In this document: piece after piece, positions 13,170 to 21,672 of the stretch
Layout: each line of letters opens with the position of its first letter
Numbering within the stretch: the first letter of the stretch is position 1
From: a virus
Virus record (IMG/VR): IMGVR_UViG_3300048672_000954
Span: 1-34,745 of that record
Direction: 5' to 3' (one strand)
DNA length: 34,745 bases
Position numbers and translations under genes: made by a program
The notes under the pieces: generated by a model
Told to the model about the DNA's origin: nothing
What the model saw: the letters and a program-made list of their open reading frames with translations, nothing else
Databases searched by the model: none

Positions 13170-13681
13170 CGGCTTTTAAAATGTTTTTCAATTCTGTTTA
13201 AAATTACCTGACCTATATAGGGCGTTACGCCCATGAACTGGCGCTGGGGCATAAAAATTCTAGTTTCTCTATAACTAAATCCTTCTCCCTCTAATTTGCC
13301 TTTTCTGAATCTCCCCTTCTGTTTACCAGATTTAAACCTTTTTCTTACAAAATTATCTTTCCTTGGAGGAATAATAATTTGCCCACCTTCATTATGGATT
13401 TTTGCGTAAGGGACATCACTAGAACCTGCCGAAATAGTAACTCTTTCTGGACTTACATGAGAGGGTTTAATACTACGCATCAAATTAGAAGATGTAATCA
13501 TTAAAGACCCTTTTGACTTTTTTCTTTTTGCAGGTTTCCAAGGCTTTTTGTCCCATGCTTTGTCCCTAAAAGAATCTTTGAACAGCTCTGTAGCAGTTTC
13601 GGCAACGATGTGTGGCACATCGTCGTCAACAAACTGCGAGAGCTGAAGGAAGAACTCCTCTATTTTAGATTGATTGCTCAT
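13166..13681 (-). CDS. Phage virion morphogenesis protein (Mu gpG-like)
   Basis: The 171-residue protein shows the gpG-family pattern: SGSLMITSSNLMRSI-like central stretch (here KGSLMITSSNLMRSI), VPYAKIHNEGG at about 91-101, a basic segment, and MPQRQFMG at about 144-151. The family is needed for head-tail completion in Mu-like phages. It lies 2 bp after the portal fusion, in the normal Mu neighbourhood although on the minus strand. Confidence 0.8.
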   Translation of the reverse strand: MSNQSKIEEFFLQLSQFVDDDVPHIVAETATELFKDSFRDKAWDKKPWKPAKRKKSKGSLMITSSNLMRSIKPSHVSPERVTISAGSSDVPYAKIHNEGGQIIIPPRKDNFVRKRFKSGKQKGRFRKGKLEGEGFSYRETRIFMPQRQFMGVTPYIGQVILNRIEKHFKSR

Positions 13682-13683
13682 AG

Positions 13684-16113
13684 CTACTTAATTAATAAGC
13701 CCCATCTTAGAAGCAAGTCTAAGAGTTTGAAAAATTTAACAATCTGCAATCCATCACCTTTTTGGTATTCTGCAATAACAGCTACAGGAGTATCCTCGTA
13801 ATACTTTACATATAGGTATCTGTTGAAAGTCTGGTTTTTGGCTTCTGCCTGATACCACACTTCATCGGGCTTATTCAATACGTTTTGAAGCTCCTGCAAA
13901 AGTTCGGGTTCGGCGCTGGTCAAGACTTCGGCAATGCCTTTAATTTTGCGTTTGTTGTAGTCGCTATAATCTAAGCCGTTTTTTCTTAGGAACTCCTCGG
14001 CAGTACCGCTGTACAATTCTCTTGCAGGCTTGTTGGTTACTTCTTTGATTTTGTAATCATCGGGGCCCAAATTACTGAGTAACTTATTAGCTTCGGTTAC
14101 TCTGCTAATGTATTGCTGATTAGCGGTGAATACCTGCTCCTGCTCGGCTCGGTTGATGCCCCAGCCCGATTTGCTAGCTTTTTGAAACTCATCTGAACCA
14201 ATAAACTCCTCAAATGCCTGAATATTCGCTGCTATATCTTGACCTTCAATTTCGGACGCTAACCGAGGTACTATGTAACAGCGACAGTTCCAGCCATTTG
14301 GAGGGTATATTTTTTGCCAAAGTGGATGATTAGCTGGCAAAATAAGTCCGTCGAGAAGGCGGTGCTCTGGTCTTACTCGGTTGTCGTCTACAGTACGATA
14401 CTCCCAGTATGGGAACAAATCGATTTTTGCTTTGAGCCTTTGATACGTTGCTGACGTTTCGCCAACCGCCAGCGCAGTATTATACTCTGTACGCAACCAT
14501 TCGACATTGTGTATTTTGGTAATAAGCGATGCCCTAACACGAAAATCCTCAAAACTTGTAGACTCACGAAATGCCTTGTTGAGCAATTGTGATTCGGCAA
14601 GGGTTTTGATACCTCCAAAACGAAATAGGTTCATTTCGTAGGCGGTCAAAGCATTAGGGTCATCGAACCCGTAATCGATACCCAAAGCAGACAATTTTGC
14701 CTCTTTGGCTTTTGTCCAACCTTGGGAAAATGCTTCCGTTAAATTTTGTACAGTGTACTGGAAAAGGTCAGCATCAAAAGACTTTTTCCCTTTTGCTTCC
14801 CAATACTTTTGTATTAGTTTGTCGTCGTTGAGTGACCCCGATAGATTAAAGGTGTGGGCTTGTCCACAACAGTTCGGTTGAGTCATTGCCCCGATCTTTG
14901 TCGGGGCTTCGAGAAAAAAAGTTTTTGCGGATAAGCCTGTACCTGTGTTATTAGATTTTTGGATTACCTCTATACCAAATTTATCCTTCAACCATGTAGG
15001 GTCAAAGTCGTAAAATGGCATCGCTTGACTGGTGAAAGTCCATAGCTGAGCAATATCCTCGGCTGGCTCAAACTCGAAATGTAGGCCATCTGGTATGATG
15101 CCATGCTTAACCAAAGCAGGAAGCGTAATTTGATTATACATTTGTTCTACCATCTTCATATCGCTTTGCACGCGATACCACAGCAAATCTTGTGAAGCTA
15201 CTTCCTTCGCATTTGAACCTACCTTAGTATCCTGACCTACTACAGCACCCGACAAAATAAGCGATAGTTCGTTTTGACAGGCTTTCATAAGCTCCTGATA
15301 GATTTCGCCTTTGGTTTGAATCTGGTTTGCAAACTCGAAGTTTTCGGCATTGTCGATGATAAAGTATGCCGAACGTCCATAATCTTCCATCATCTTTTTT
15401 GCACGTGCCATCATCTTGGTATCTCGTGTATTAGTCTTAACAACACGAGGTGGAGTAGAAAATATTTCGGCGTGTTCTGACCAATAGATTTGAGCAAAAC
15501 GCTTAATAACAACCTGAGGCACACATTTTTTCAATAAACCTAAAGGCTCTTGTGTATTACGATATTCTAAATACCAAGTGCCAAACTCTGGCATATCTCT
15601 GTAACTAATCCCATTTTGCTGAGTGTAATCCTTAAAAAATAGACCCTCGATAGGATTGATATTTGTACGAGGCATCAAAACACCTGCGATATTTCCTAGT
15701 GTATCGTAGTCTATTTTGACCAAGGAATTACCCCAAAGGATAGAATCTAGTTTTTGTTGTACTAGAAATTTGTGGATAGGGCTATACTCCAAAGCTTCTG
15801 TAGCTTTTTCGTCTACAGTCCCGTCAGATTTCTTAAGGTTAAATTTTGCCGAAAGAGTTTGGGTGAAACGGTTTTCTATTTGCGAGCTTAGAAAGGTATC
15901 GACCAATGTTTTTTCGTAGACATCCATCAATAGGTAAAACGTTGGATTGAGGCTTTGAGCAACACGCAAAGCTTTACGATATTTTTCTATATTTAATACA
16001 AAATCACTTACAGGGCGTGGGTCCCACTCCAAAGGATTTTTTTCTTTAGGCAGAGCCGAAAGCTCTTGTTTTTGATAGCCTAAATAGGCCATTGCTCTGT
16101 TTAAAAGTTCCAT
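13684..16113 (-). CDS. Portal (DUF935) fused to Mu F-like head protein and C-terminal nuclease-like domain
   Basis: The ATG at 16113 gives 809 residues; the frame is open to 16293, but that part overlaps the preceding gene in another frame. Residues 1-400 match DUF935 portals (EWDPRPVSDF, NPTFYLLMDVY, WGNSLVKIDYD, VASQDLLWYRVQSD, PTWLKDKFG). Residues 430-625 match the Mu F/gp30 minor head protein (RVRPEHRLLDG, HPLWQKIYPPNGWNCRC). The end (about 748-809: KPDEVWYQ ... RYLYVKYYEDTPVAVIAEYQ ... RWGLLI) resembles the PBECR-type nuclease-like domains on some F proteins. In Mu, portal and F are separate genes. Overlaps its upstream neighbour by 13 bp. Confidence 0.85.
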   Translation of the reverse strand: MELLNRAMAYLGYQKQELSALPKEKNPLEWDPRPVSDFVLNIEKYRKALRVAQSLNPTFYLLMDVYEKTLVDTFLSSQIENRFTQTLSAKFNLKKSDGTVDEKATEALEYSPIHKFLVQQKLDSILWGNSLVKIDYDTLGNIAGVLMPRTNINPIEGLFFKDYTQQNGISYRDMPEFGTWYLEYRNTQEPLGLLKKCVPQVVIKRFAQIYWSEHAEIFSTPPRVVKTNTRDTKMMARAKKMMEDYGRSAYFIIDNAENFEFANQIQTKGEIYQELMKACQNELSLILSGAVVGQDTKVGSNAKEVASQDLLWYRVQSDMKMVEQMYNQITLPALVKHGIIPDGLHFEFEPAEDIAQLWTFTSQAMPFYDFDPTWLKDKFGIEVIQKSNNTGTGLSAKTFFLEAPTKIGAMTQPNCCGQAHTFNLSGSLNDDKLIQKYWEAKGKKSFDADLFQYTVQNLTEAFSQGWTKAKEAKLSALGIDYGFDDPNALTAYEMNLFRFGGIKTLAESQLLNKAFRESTSFEDFRVRASLITKIHNVEWLRTEYNTALAVGETSATYQRLKAKIDLFPYWEYRTVDDNRVRPEHRLLDGLILPANHPLWQKIYPPNGWNCRCYIVPRLASEIEGQDIAANIQAFEEFIGSDEFQKASKSGWGINRAEQEQVFTANQQYISRVTEANKLLSNLGPDDYKIKEVTNKPARELYSGTAEEFLRKNGLDYSDYNKRKIKGIAEVLTSAEPELLQELQNVLNKPDEVWYQAEAKNQTFNRYLYVKYYEDTPVAVIAEYQKGDGLQIVKFFKLLDLLLRWGLLIK

Positions 16114-16514
16114 GATTTTCTTGGTTGAGAGCCAACAACAAAAGGCGCTGGAGCAGTGTTGTCCTGCGCCAGTGGCCACGTTGGGATAATGAAAGATTTT
16201 TGAATGTCTTTGAGGGCACTGATAGCGTTGTCGTATCGGGTTTGGGCTAATTCCAAATCTACGGATACGTTGGCAACGGCTATGAAATGCCATTTGGCAA
16301 TATCCTTAATATATAAGGTTAGCTCGCCATAGGGCGCACGGTCGTTGCCCTCAGTGGCAAAGATTGTAGCAGTATCGTAGGCAGTCAGATAGCGTGCTAC
16401 GATTTGCTGGGCGGTTAGCAAAGCCTGTGTGACCTTTGCTTCATCGTTTCGAGAAATCTTGTTTTGGATTTCTTCGTACAGATGCGTTTCAAATTCTTCT
16501 TTGGTTACAAACAT
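16101..16514 (-). CDS. Mu gp36-like head-tail adaptor (DUF1320)
   Basis: The 137-residue helical protein begins VTKEEFETHLYEEI and has QALLTAQQIVARYLTAYDTAT and KDIAKWHFI, the typical pattern of DUF1320/gp36 proteins, which are connector-type factors in Mu-like heads. It is 2 bp after the large terminase gene. Normally it follows the capsid gene in Mu, so its place in the packaging operon is a rearrangement. Confidence 0.7.
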   Translation of the reverse strand: MFVTKEEFETHLYEEIQNKISRNDEAKVTQALLTAQQIVARYLTAYDTATIFATEGNDRAPYGELTLYIKDIAKWHFIAVANVSVDLELAQTRYDNAISALKDIQKSFIIPTWPLAQDNTAPAPFVVGSQPRKSWNF

Positions 16515-16516
16515 GA

Positions 16517-18076
16517 TTAGTATCGTTGGTTTGTACGTTCTGCAAAAGCGTATTCTGCATCACGGGAGTGAGTTGCTCTGTTAAGATAGGCTATAGCAGA
16601 CTGTAGGGCATCGGGGCCGTCGTCGTGCGATTGAGAGCCTTTTTCAAATGCTAAGATTTGGTCTATCAGTGTGGTTTGGTCAGCACCAGCATCATATTTT
16701 GAGAAATACACTAGATTTTTTTGAAAAAAACCTGACATACTTTCTATTCTATCATACTTGTCACTTTTGCTTTTTTTGTCTGCAAGTACAGGTATGATAT
16801 AGCCCCGCTCTTGCCCTTCTATATCAAAATCACTTACAAAATCATCCATCGCAAAAAGTCCCTCGATCATGTAAGTGATGTTGAATCTTTCGAGTCCTTT
16901 TTCTTCGTACAAATCATATAGCCATTTGGCTGCATCTGTACGGCTCAACTGTCTGACATAAGAATGAAGTACATGAAATTGATTACCTTTTTTACCTACC
17001 ATTACCAAAGCTTTATAGTCGGCATTGACTTTGTATGACATATCGCCATAAACTATCAATTCATCGTAGTACTGCTTTTTCTTGGGGATGATATATTGAA
17101 TATTTTCATGCTTGAAAATTGCGCCATCCTCAATATGCGTGTGCATGTATTCACGCATAAACGACCTGTATGGGGTATCTGCAAATTTTTCTTGCCAATA
17201 TTTAGCACTTGTTTTTTCAGGCCATTCAGGCTCGAAGGTTGTAAGGCTTTTTACTGCACAAACTTTCAAGATTTCAAAGCGAGTAGTTTTATTCTTTTGC
17301 CCCTTTTTGATAACCTCATTAAAATATTTGTCCAGCCTATTGGTCACAGAGTTTTTGTGAATGTTGTTGTTTGCAAAAATGAATCTTTCAATACTGTTAT
17401 CATCAGAATCAAAAGTGCCCATAATGTCTTCAATCACGATATCAACAGACTCACGCATAATACGGTCATTGTTGAAGTGCTTTTTGGTATCAATATCATC
17501 GACTACGATATAGTCAGGTCGATTACCTTCTTCTCGAACACCCCTTGCATCTTGCTCAAATCCAAGCGCCATAAATCTTACACCATCGGTTGTAAGGAAG
17601 TCTCCTTCCTTCCAGTCTCCAGCTTGAAATTTATTTCCATAATCATTTTTAAGCCTATTATTAAATCGAAGTTGAGCCTCTAAACCTGAAAGCAGTTTTT
17701 TTGCCTTTGGCTCGGTTCGACCAACTAAAAGCATAAAAAATAATTCATTTTTGACTAGGTACAAGTACAAAGGAATACCCATGCAAACGTGAACAGATTT
17801 GCCCGCACTTCGGAAAAGCTCTAGTAATAATCTTAAACGAGGGTACTTGATTACTAAAAACGCTAGTCGAAGATGAAACCAAGCACATTTTCTTTTTGCG
17901 AAGTTTGGAAAGTAATACTCAAACCATTTTGCATAGTCTTTTTCTAGCTCTCGAATACGCTTGATTTTTTGATCTGCTGATTCGTGTATGTCTATTGTTG
18001 TGGCTTGCTGGATGCGACTACAAAATTTGTCGAAGTCTTTTAACAGCTTGACATACTTACTGTTTTGTTCTTCCAT
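16517..18076 (-). CDS. Terminase large subunit (Mu gp28-type)
   Basis: The 519-residue protein has a Walker A-like loop RSAGKS (89-94), Walker B at 189-194 (YIVVDD), and nuclease-domain acidic residues Asp345 (VYGDMSY), Glu405 (MIEG) and Asp485-Asp489 (HDDGPDA). This order is that of ATPase-nuclease packaging motors. It would package phage DNA together with flanking host DNA, as headful Mu-like phages do. It follows the small subunit by 1 bp. Confidence 0.88.
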   Translation of the reverse strand: MEEQNSKYVKLLKDFDKFCSRIQQATTIDIHESADQKIKRIRELEKDYAKWFEYYFPNFAKRKCAWFHLRLAFLVIKYPRLRLLLELFRSAGKSVHVCMGIPLYLYLVKNELFFMLLVGRTEPKAKKLLSGLEAQLRFNNRLKNDYGNKFQAGDWKEGDFLTTDGVRFMALGFEQDARGVREEGNRPDYIVVDDIDTKKHFNNDRIMRESVDIVIEDIMGTFDSDDNSIERFIFANNNIHKNSVTNRLDKYFNEVIKKGQKNKTTRFEILKVCAVKSLTTFEPEWPEKTSAKYWQEKFADTPYRSFMREYMHTHIEDGAIFKHENIQYIIPKKKQYYDELIVYGDMSYKVNADYKALVMVGKKGNQFHVLHSYVRQLSRTDAAKWLYDLYEEKGLERFNITYMIEGLFAMDDFVSDFDIEGQERGYIIPVLADKKSKSDKYDRIESMSGFFQKNLVYFSKYDAGADQTTLIDQILAFEKGSQSHDDGPDALQSAIAYLNRATHSRDAEYAFAERTNQRY

Positions 18077-18077
18077 A

Positions 18078-18503
18078 TTATTCTTGGTTTATGCGATGTT
18101 GAAGGAATTTTTTCATCCAGTCGGTCAATTTGACTGCAAAATGAGCGTCTGACTCAGATACGAACGATGCAAAGTCTTTCATCACACGAGCCACTACAAT
18201 AGGGTCGGCTTTTTTGTCGCACTTGTCAAGTGCAGACATAAGCTTACTAATAGAATCCGCATTGAGTTTTGCAGCTTGTCCAGATGCTACATTAAGCAAT
18301 TCTTGTTGTAGAAGTTGCTTAATCTTAATTGGGGAAGCGTGTAAGTTGATACGCTTTTCGTTCCAGTCGCCCGATGTTGCCCAGCTCGATACTGTTTTTT
18401 GTGTTACGCCAAACAGCTCTGCTACTTGTTGCTGGGTAGCTTCGATATTATCTAAGTAATACTCCTCTGCTTGCTGTCTGATTTTGTCTTTTTTTGCTCC
18501 CAT
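18078..18503 (-). CDS. Terminase small subunit, helix-turn-helix (DUF1804-like)
   Basis: The 141-residue protein has a helix-turn-helix at about 22-50 (ATQQQVAELFGVTQKTVSSWATSGDWNEKR), the hallmark of Mu-type small terminase subunits, followed by helices that probably oligomerise. It is the first gene of the leftward packaging operon and is followed at once by the large subunit. Confidence 0.75.
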   Translation of the reverse strand: MGAKKDKIRQQAEEYYLDNIEATQQQVAELFGVTQKTVSSWATSGDWNEKRINLHASPIKIKQLLQQELLNVASGQAAKLNADSISKLMSALDKCDKKADPIVVARVMKDFASFVSESDAHFAVKLTDWMKKFLQHRINQE

Positions 18504-18637
18504 TTCTTCTTTTTTTATGTCAAAATTGCCCGTTTCTGAGGCTGAATGAAAAAAAATAGTGCATGCTTATACAGTTATTTTCAGGGAGTTATGCTATGTA
18601 GAATATTTGTCACAACGAAACGCAGACGACAAACGAA
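18504..18637. promoter_or_regulatory. Divergent late control region
   Basis: These 134 bp separate the leftward packaging operon and the rightward capsid/tail operon, so both late promoters should lie here. On the plus strand AATATTTG (18602-18609) is one mismatch from the -7 box. Two direct AGTTAT repeats (18573-18578 and 18587-18592, 14 bp apart) lie just before it and may be activator half-sites. On the minus strand TTTC, 19 nt, CAATTTTG (18523-18530) is a weaker match. Poor promoters would fit control by a phage activator. Confidence 0.5.
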
Positions 18638-19582
18638 ATGGCAAAGAAGAGATTCATTTTTAATGACGAGAGGGTAACTAATAGCTACAATTTCAAAATC
18701 AAAACATCGGGGATTAACCTTGAAAGATTTCTGAAAAACCCTGTAATGTTGGCAGATCATTGGAACGACACTAGCAATGTTATTGGGCTTTGGGAAAATA
18801 CTTCGGTAGATGGTTTTACGCTTGGTGGTGACTCGTTGTTTGACAGTGAGGACGAATACGCAAAGAATATCGAAGGCAAAGTAGATAGAGGGTTTATTAA
18901 GGGTTGCTCTATGGGTATTTTCTATAATAGAGAGGATATGGAACAGCAACCAGATGGCAGTTGGGTTTTGCTCAAATGTACACTGGCTGAGGTAAGTATC
19001 TGTGCGATTCCTTCTAATGCAAATTCACTTCGTTTGTACGATGCCAGCACTCAAAAGTTATTAACGGATGACGAGATTAAAGCAAATCTGTCATTCATGA
19101 CTAATCAACCAAATCCAACTCCAACAATGGAAAAAATCGAATTATCTGTTGCAACGCTGGTTGCACTAGGGCTTAATACACAGCCCAAAAATGCGCAGGA
19201 GATTGAAACGCATGTGGAAAAACTTGCAGGTAAGTTAAAAGACGAGCAGGACGCACATGCAGAGACAAAAAAGCAGTTGTCAGCTATTGCCGAAGGTCCC
19301 GCAAAGGAGTTGGTGAAGCAAGCCAAGTTGTCGGGCAAAATCACCGAGTCGGAAGTAGCCGAGTGGGAAAAGATGGCGAAAGAAAACTATGCGCTTGCAA
19401 GCTCTGCACTAGCAAAAATCCCTGCAAAAATCGACCTCAGCAAAGGGGCTAAAGTACCTGTAGGAGATGGTACTGAGGATGATCTTCCAAAAAATCAGGA
19501 TGAATTTGAAAAGCTTTCTTTAGATGCCCAATTGGCATTTAAGAAAGAGCATCCTGAAGCTTATAAGGCACTATGGAAATAG
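18638..19582 (+). CDS. Head maturation protease fused to scaffold domain
   Basis: The 314-residue protein has an HK97/S78-type protease domain in the first 140 residues with His41 (LADHWND), Ser91 (GCSMGIF) and Glu118 (LAEVSI). The C-terminal half resembles Mu gpI/Z scaffolds: charged coiled coil at about 184-230, then KITESEVAEWEKMAKENYALASSALAKIPA. Internal Met154 and Met164 stand exactly at the domain border, so a separate scaffold may also be made. It is the first gene of the rightward late operon, directly before the capsid gene. Confidence 0.82.
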   Translation: MAKKRFIFNDERVTNSYNFKIKTSGINLERFLKNPVMLADHWNDTSNVIGLWENTSVDGFTLGGDSLFDSEDEYAKNIEGKVDRGFIKGCSMGIFYNREDMEQQPDGSWVLLKCTLAEVSICAIPSNANSLRLYDASTQKLLTDDEIKANLSFMTNQPNPTPTMEKIELSVATLVALGLNTQPKNAQEIETHVEKLAGKLKDEQDAHAETKKQLSAIAEGPAKELVKQAKLSGKITESEVAEWEKMAKENYALASSALAKIPAKIDLSKGAKVPVGDGTEDDLPKNQDEFEKLSLDAQLAFKKEHPEAYKALWK

Positions 19583-19628
19583 GCTTTAGGTAAAATAAAT
19601 TGTATCACTTTTAAATTTTTAGAGCAAT

Positions 19629-20552
19629 ATGCCTGCAAATTTTCCCGAACAGTGGCTTAATCGAGTGATTAATAACATTGTTCAAAACACACAAGCCCCT
19701 TGGCTGAGAGGTATCGCCGAACTTGATACTTCTATTATTGAAGTTGCAAGTGGTGAAGTTGGAGAAAAAAACGTGATTCACGTAAGTACTTCAGATTTTG
19801 CACCAACAGTATTTCTTAATAATACTACTTATCCGATTTCAGTTGAAAACTATTCGGATGGAGAAGTATTAATCTCTCTTGATAAGTATAACACCGCTGC
19901 AACATCGGTTAGCGATGATAAAATAATCGGTGGTGCATACAGCATTATTGACAATGTTACGAGAAAGCACACAGATGCAATCTTGAAAACGAAGTACATG
20001 AAGGCTGCACATGCTATTGCTCCTAGTAACTCGGCAAGTACGCCTGTTACAATTTGTTTGGGAGATGGGACTGAAGCTACAGGCGAACGTTTGAAATTTA
20101 CGTACAAAACCCTATTGAAGCACAAAGATGATTGTGATAAGGCAGGAATGCCACAGATGGGACGAAGATTAGTTCTTTGCTCAGATCACTGGAACGACCT
20201 GCTTGCAGATAGAGGCTATTTTGCTAATGCCTTCATCGACTATCAAAATGGTAAGGTATTGAATGTATTAGGATTTGAAGTATATGAATACTTAGGTAAT
20301 CCATACTACAATACAGCAGGTACAACAAAACTTGCGTGGGGAGCAACTCCAACAGCGGGTCAGTATCAGGCTTCGTTCTCGTTTGTGCCTGAAAACATTG
20401 CCATCAAGACAGGGATGACAAAGCAATATTTCAAACAAGCAAGTCATGACCCTGAAAATCAGGCTAATTTGTTGAACTATCGTCATTATTTCATTGTGAT
20501 ACCATTCCAGACTCGTTATCTGGGCGCTATCACATCGAAAAACAAAGCATAA
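19629..20552 (+). CDS. Major capsid protein
   Basis: The 307-residue protein follows the protease-scaffold gene. It has the layout of Mu-like/Bacteroidota capsid proteins: an N-terminal helix with APWLRGIAELDTSI, a long beta-rich middle, RRLVLCSDHWNDLLADRGYF, and a hydrophobic C-terminal region HYFIVIPFQTRYLGAI. An HK97 fold is inferred. The A/T-rich leader AAATTTTTAG (19613-19622) is shared with the tail-tube gene. Confidence 0.82.
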   Translation: MPANFPEQWLNRVINNIVQNTQAPWLRGIAELDTSIIEVASGEVGEKNVIHVSTSDFAPTVFLNNTTYPISVENYSDGEVLISLDKYNTAATSVSDDKIIGGAYSIIDNVTRKHTDAILKTKYMKAAHAIAPSNSASTPVTICLGDGTEATGERLKFTYKTLLKHKDDCDKAGMPQMGRRLVLCSDHWNDLLADRGYFANAFIDYQNGKVLNVLGFEVYEYLGNPYYNTAGTTKLAWGATPTAGQYQASFSFVPENIAIKTGMTKQYFKQASHDPENQANLLNYRHYFIVIPFQTRYLGAITSKNKA

Positions 20553-20562
20553 AATACCCTAG

Positions 20563-20592
20563 AGGGAGGTGAGCAATTCGGTTGCCCTCCCT
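20563..20592 (+). terminator. Hairpin after the capsid gene
   Basis: AGGGAGG (20563-20569) pairs with CCTCCCT (20586-20592), and GCAA (20572-20575) with TTGC (20582-20585). A T-tract follows about 9 nt later (20601-20605). It may partly stop transcription so that capsid mRNA exceeds tail mRNA, or protect the 3' end. Confidence 0.5.
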
Positions 20593-20630
20593 GCACAAAA
20601 TTTTTATCGTATAATCAAACCTTACTTTGT

Positions 20631-20663
20631 AGTAGTGGGGTTGATTTTGACCCCACTACTTTT
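20631..20663 (+). terminator. Hairpin abutting the lysozyme start codon
   Basis: AGTAGTGGGGT (20631-20641) and ACCCCACTACT (20650-20660) form a perfect 11-bp stem, with U-rich sequence to 20663 and the ATG at 20664. It has terminator form but leaves no room for a ribosome site, so it could terminate, or hold back translation of the lysis gene. Confidence 0.65.
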
Positions 20664-21287
20664 ATGAAACGTATCCTTATTGCTCTATTTCTAATCCTTA
20701 GTAGTTACCGAGCCAGTTCGGGAAGCTTAGATAAGTACTTCCCGCACTTAATGAAAGCCGAGGGAATAATCTTTACGGTCACGCAATTTGATCTTGGAGG
20801 CCCCACAAAATTCGGTGTAGCTTGGAAAACCTTTGTTACTGCCTGTCAGCAAGCTATTGCGAAGGACTGCGACAAAAACAGAGACAAGAAACTAACCCCC
20901 AGTGATCTTGCTCTTACAACTCAAACAGATGCCAAGGTGATATACAATAAGATGTACTGGGAAAAGAACTACGGACATCTTATTACAAATCAAGGTATTG
21001 CGGAGCTGATTGTAGATCAGGCTATCAACTGCGGGAACGGACGAGGCAATAGGCATATTAAGGCTATACAGAAGTTTGTTAATGTTCGACAGGATGGAAA
21101 GCTAGGCGCAAAAACGGTAGAGGCGATTAACAAAGCCGATGCCAAGAAATTGTATAGTAAGATTTTTAAGTATAGGACTAACTTTTACAAGGCCATTGGT
21201 AAGGGTAGTCAGCGGAAATTCCTCAAAGGATGGCTTAACCGAATTAATAACCTTAAACAAATTCATCAAAATGAAGGGTACATTTAA
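20664..21287 (+). CDS. Endolysin: GH108-type muramidase with peptidoglycan-binding domain
   Basis: The 207-residue protein has an N-terminal hydrophobic segment (4-13, LIALFLIL part) that may be a signal or signal-anchor. The catalytic motif is KAEGIIF with Glu33, followed by DLGGPTKFGV, and a GH108-like IYNKMYWEKNYGHL at about 93-107. The C-terminal part QAINCGNGRGNRHIKAIQKF fits the PG-binding-3 module. It would cleave cell-wall glycan. EGI replaces the more usual EGG. A strong hairpin directly precedes the ATG. Confidence 0.85.
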   Translation: MKRILIALFLILSSYRASSGSLDKYFPHLMKAEGIIFTVTQFDLGGPTKFGVAWKTFVTACQQAIAKDCDKNRDKKLTPSDLALTTQTDAKVIYNKMYWEKNYGHLITNQGIAELIVDQAINCGNGRGNRHIKAIQKFVNVRQDGKLGAKTVEAINKADAKKLYSKIFKYRTNFYKAIGKGSQRKFLKGWLNRINNLKQIHQNEGYI

Positions 21288-21672
21288 GTTGCTTATTCTT
21301 AGTCTTTTGGTGCTTGCAGGGTTTCAGTTGTACTCTTGTACAGAGGCAACCGCTACAAATAAACCGCTTGTATCAGAACAAGACTCAATCATCTTCACAA
21401 AGGCAAAAATCCAGCAGATTCAGGACATTAGAGAAGAAGTACAGCAGGACACAGCGAGTTTTGGGCTATGTGATACCTGCGTTACATCGTATCAGGCTGT
21501 TATTGTAGAGAATCGCTTACTTGCCGAAAAAGTTGCTACTCAGAATGCACGATTAATGGAGCTAATTAGTAGAAACGAAGATGATATACGGGTAATGGAT
21601 TCGCTGAGCTCTATATCCAAGAAGGTAAGGCGAAAGTTTGAGTTTCGGTACAGTCTGGCAAAGTCTAAGTAA
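21271..21672 (+). CDS. Probable lipoprotein, lysis-associated (o-spanin candidate)
   Basis: Using the ATG at 21271, which overlaps the lysozyme end by 17 bp, gives 133 residues. The N-terminus has a hydrophobic segment and a lipobox-like LYSC (Cys23). The rest is charged, with a coiled-coil-prone stretch RLLAEKVATQNARLMELISR. A lipid-anchored protein behind a lysozyme gene suits a spanin component. The function is inferred from position and topology. Confidence 0.6.
   Translation: MKGTFKLLILSLLVLAGFQLYSCTEATATNKPLVSEQDSIIFTKAKIQQIQDIREEVQQDTASFGLCDTCVTSYQAVIVENRLLAEKVATQNARLMELISRNEDDIRVMDSLSSISKKVRRKFEFRYSLAKSK

Noticed and set aside
16114-16293. Extension of the portal fusion by 60 residues
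   Set aside because: The stretch overlaps the gp36-like gene in another frame and is low-complexity in phage terms; the protein family begins at MELLNRAMAYLG.
17096-17683. 195-residue open frame on the plus strand
   Set aside because: It lies entirely antisense to the large terminase gene and has no start context or family likeness.
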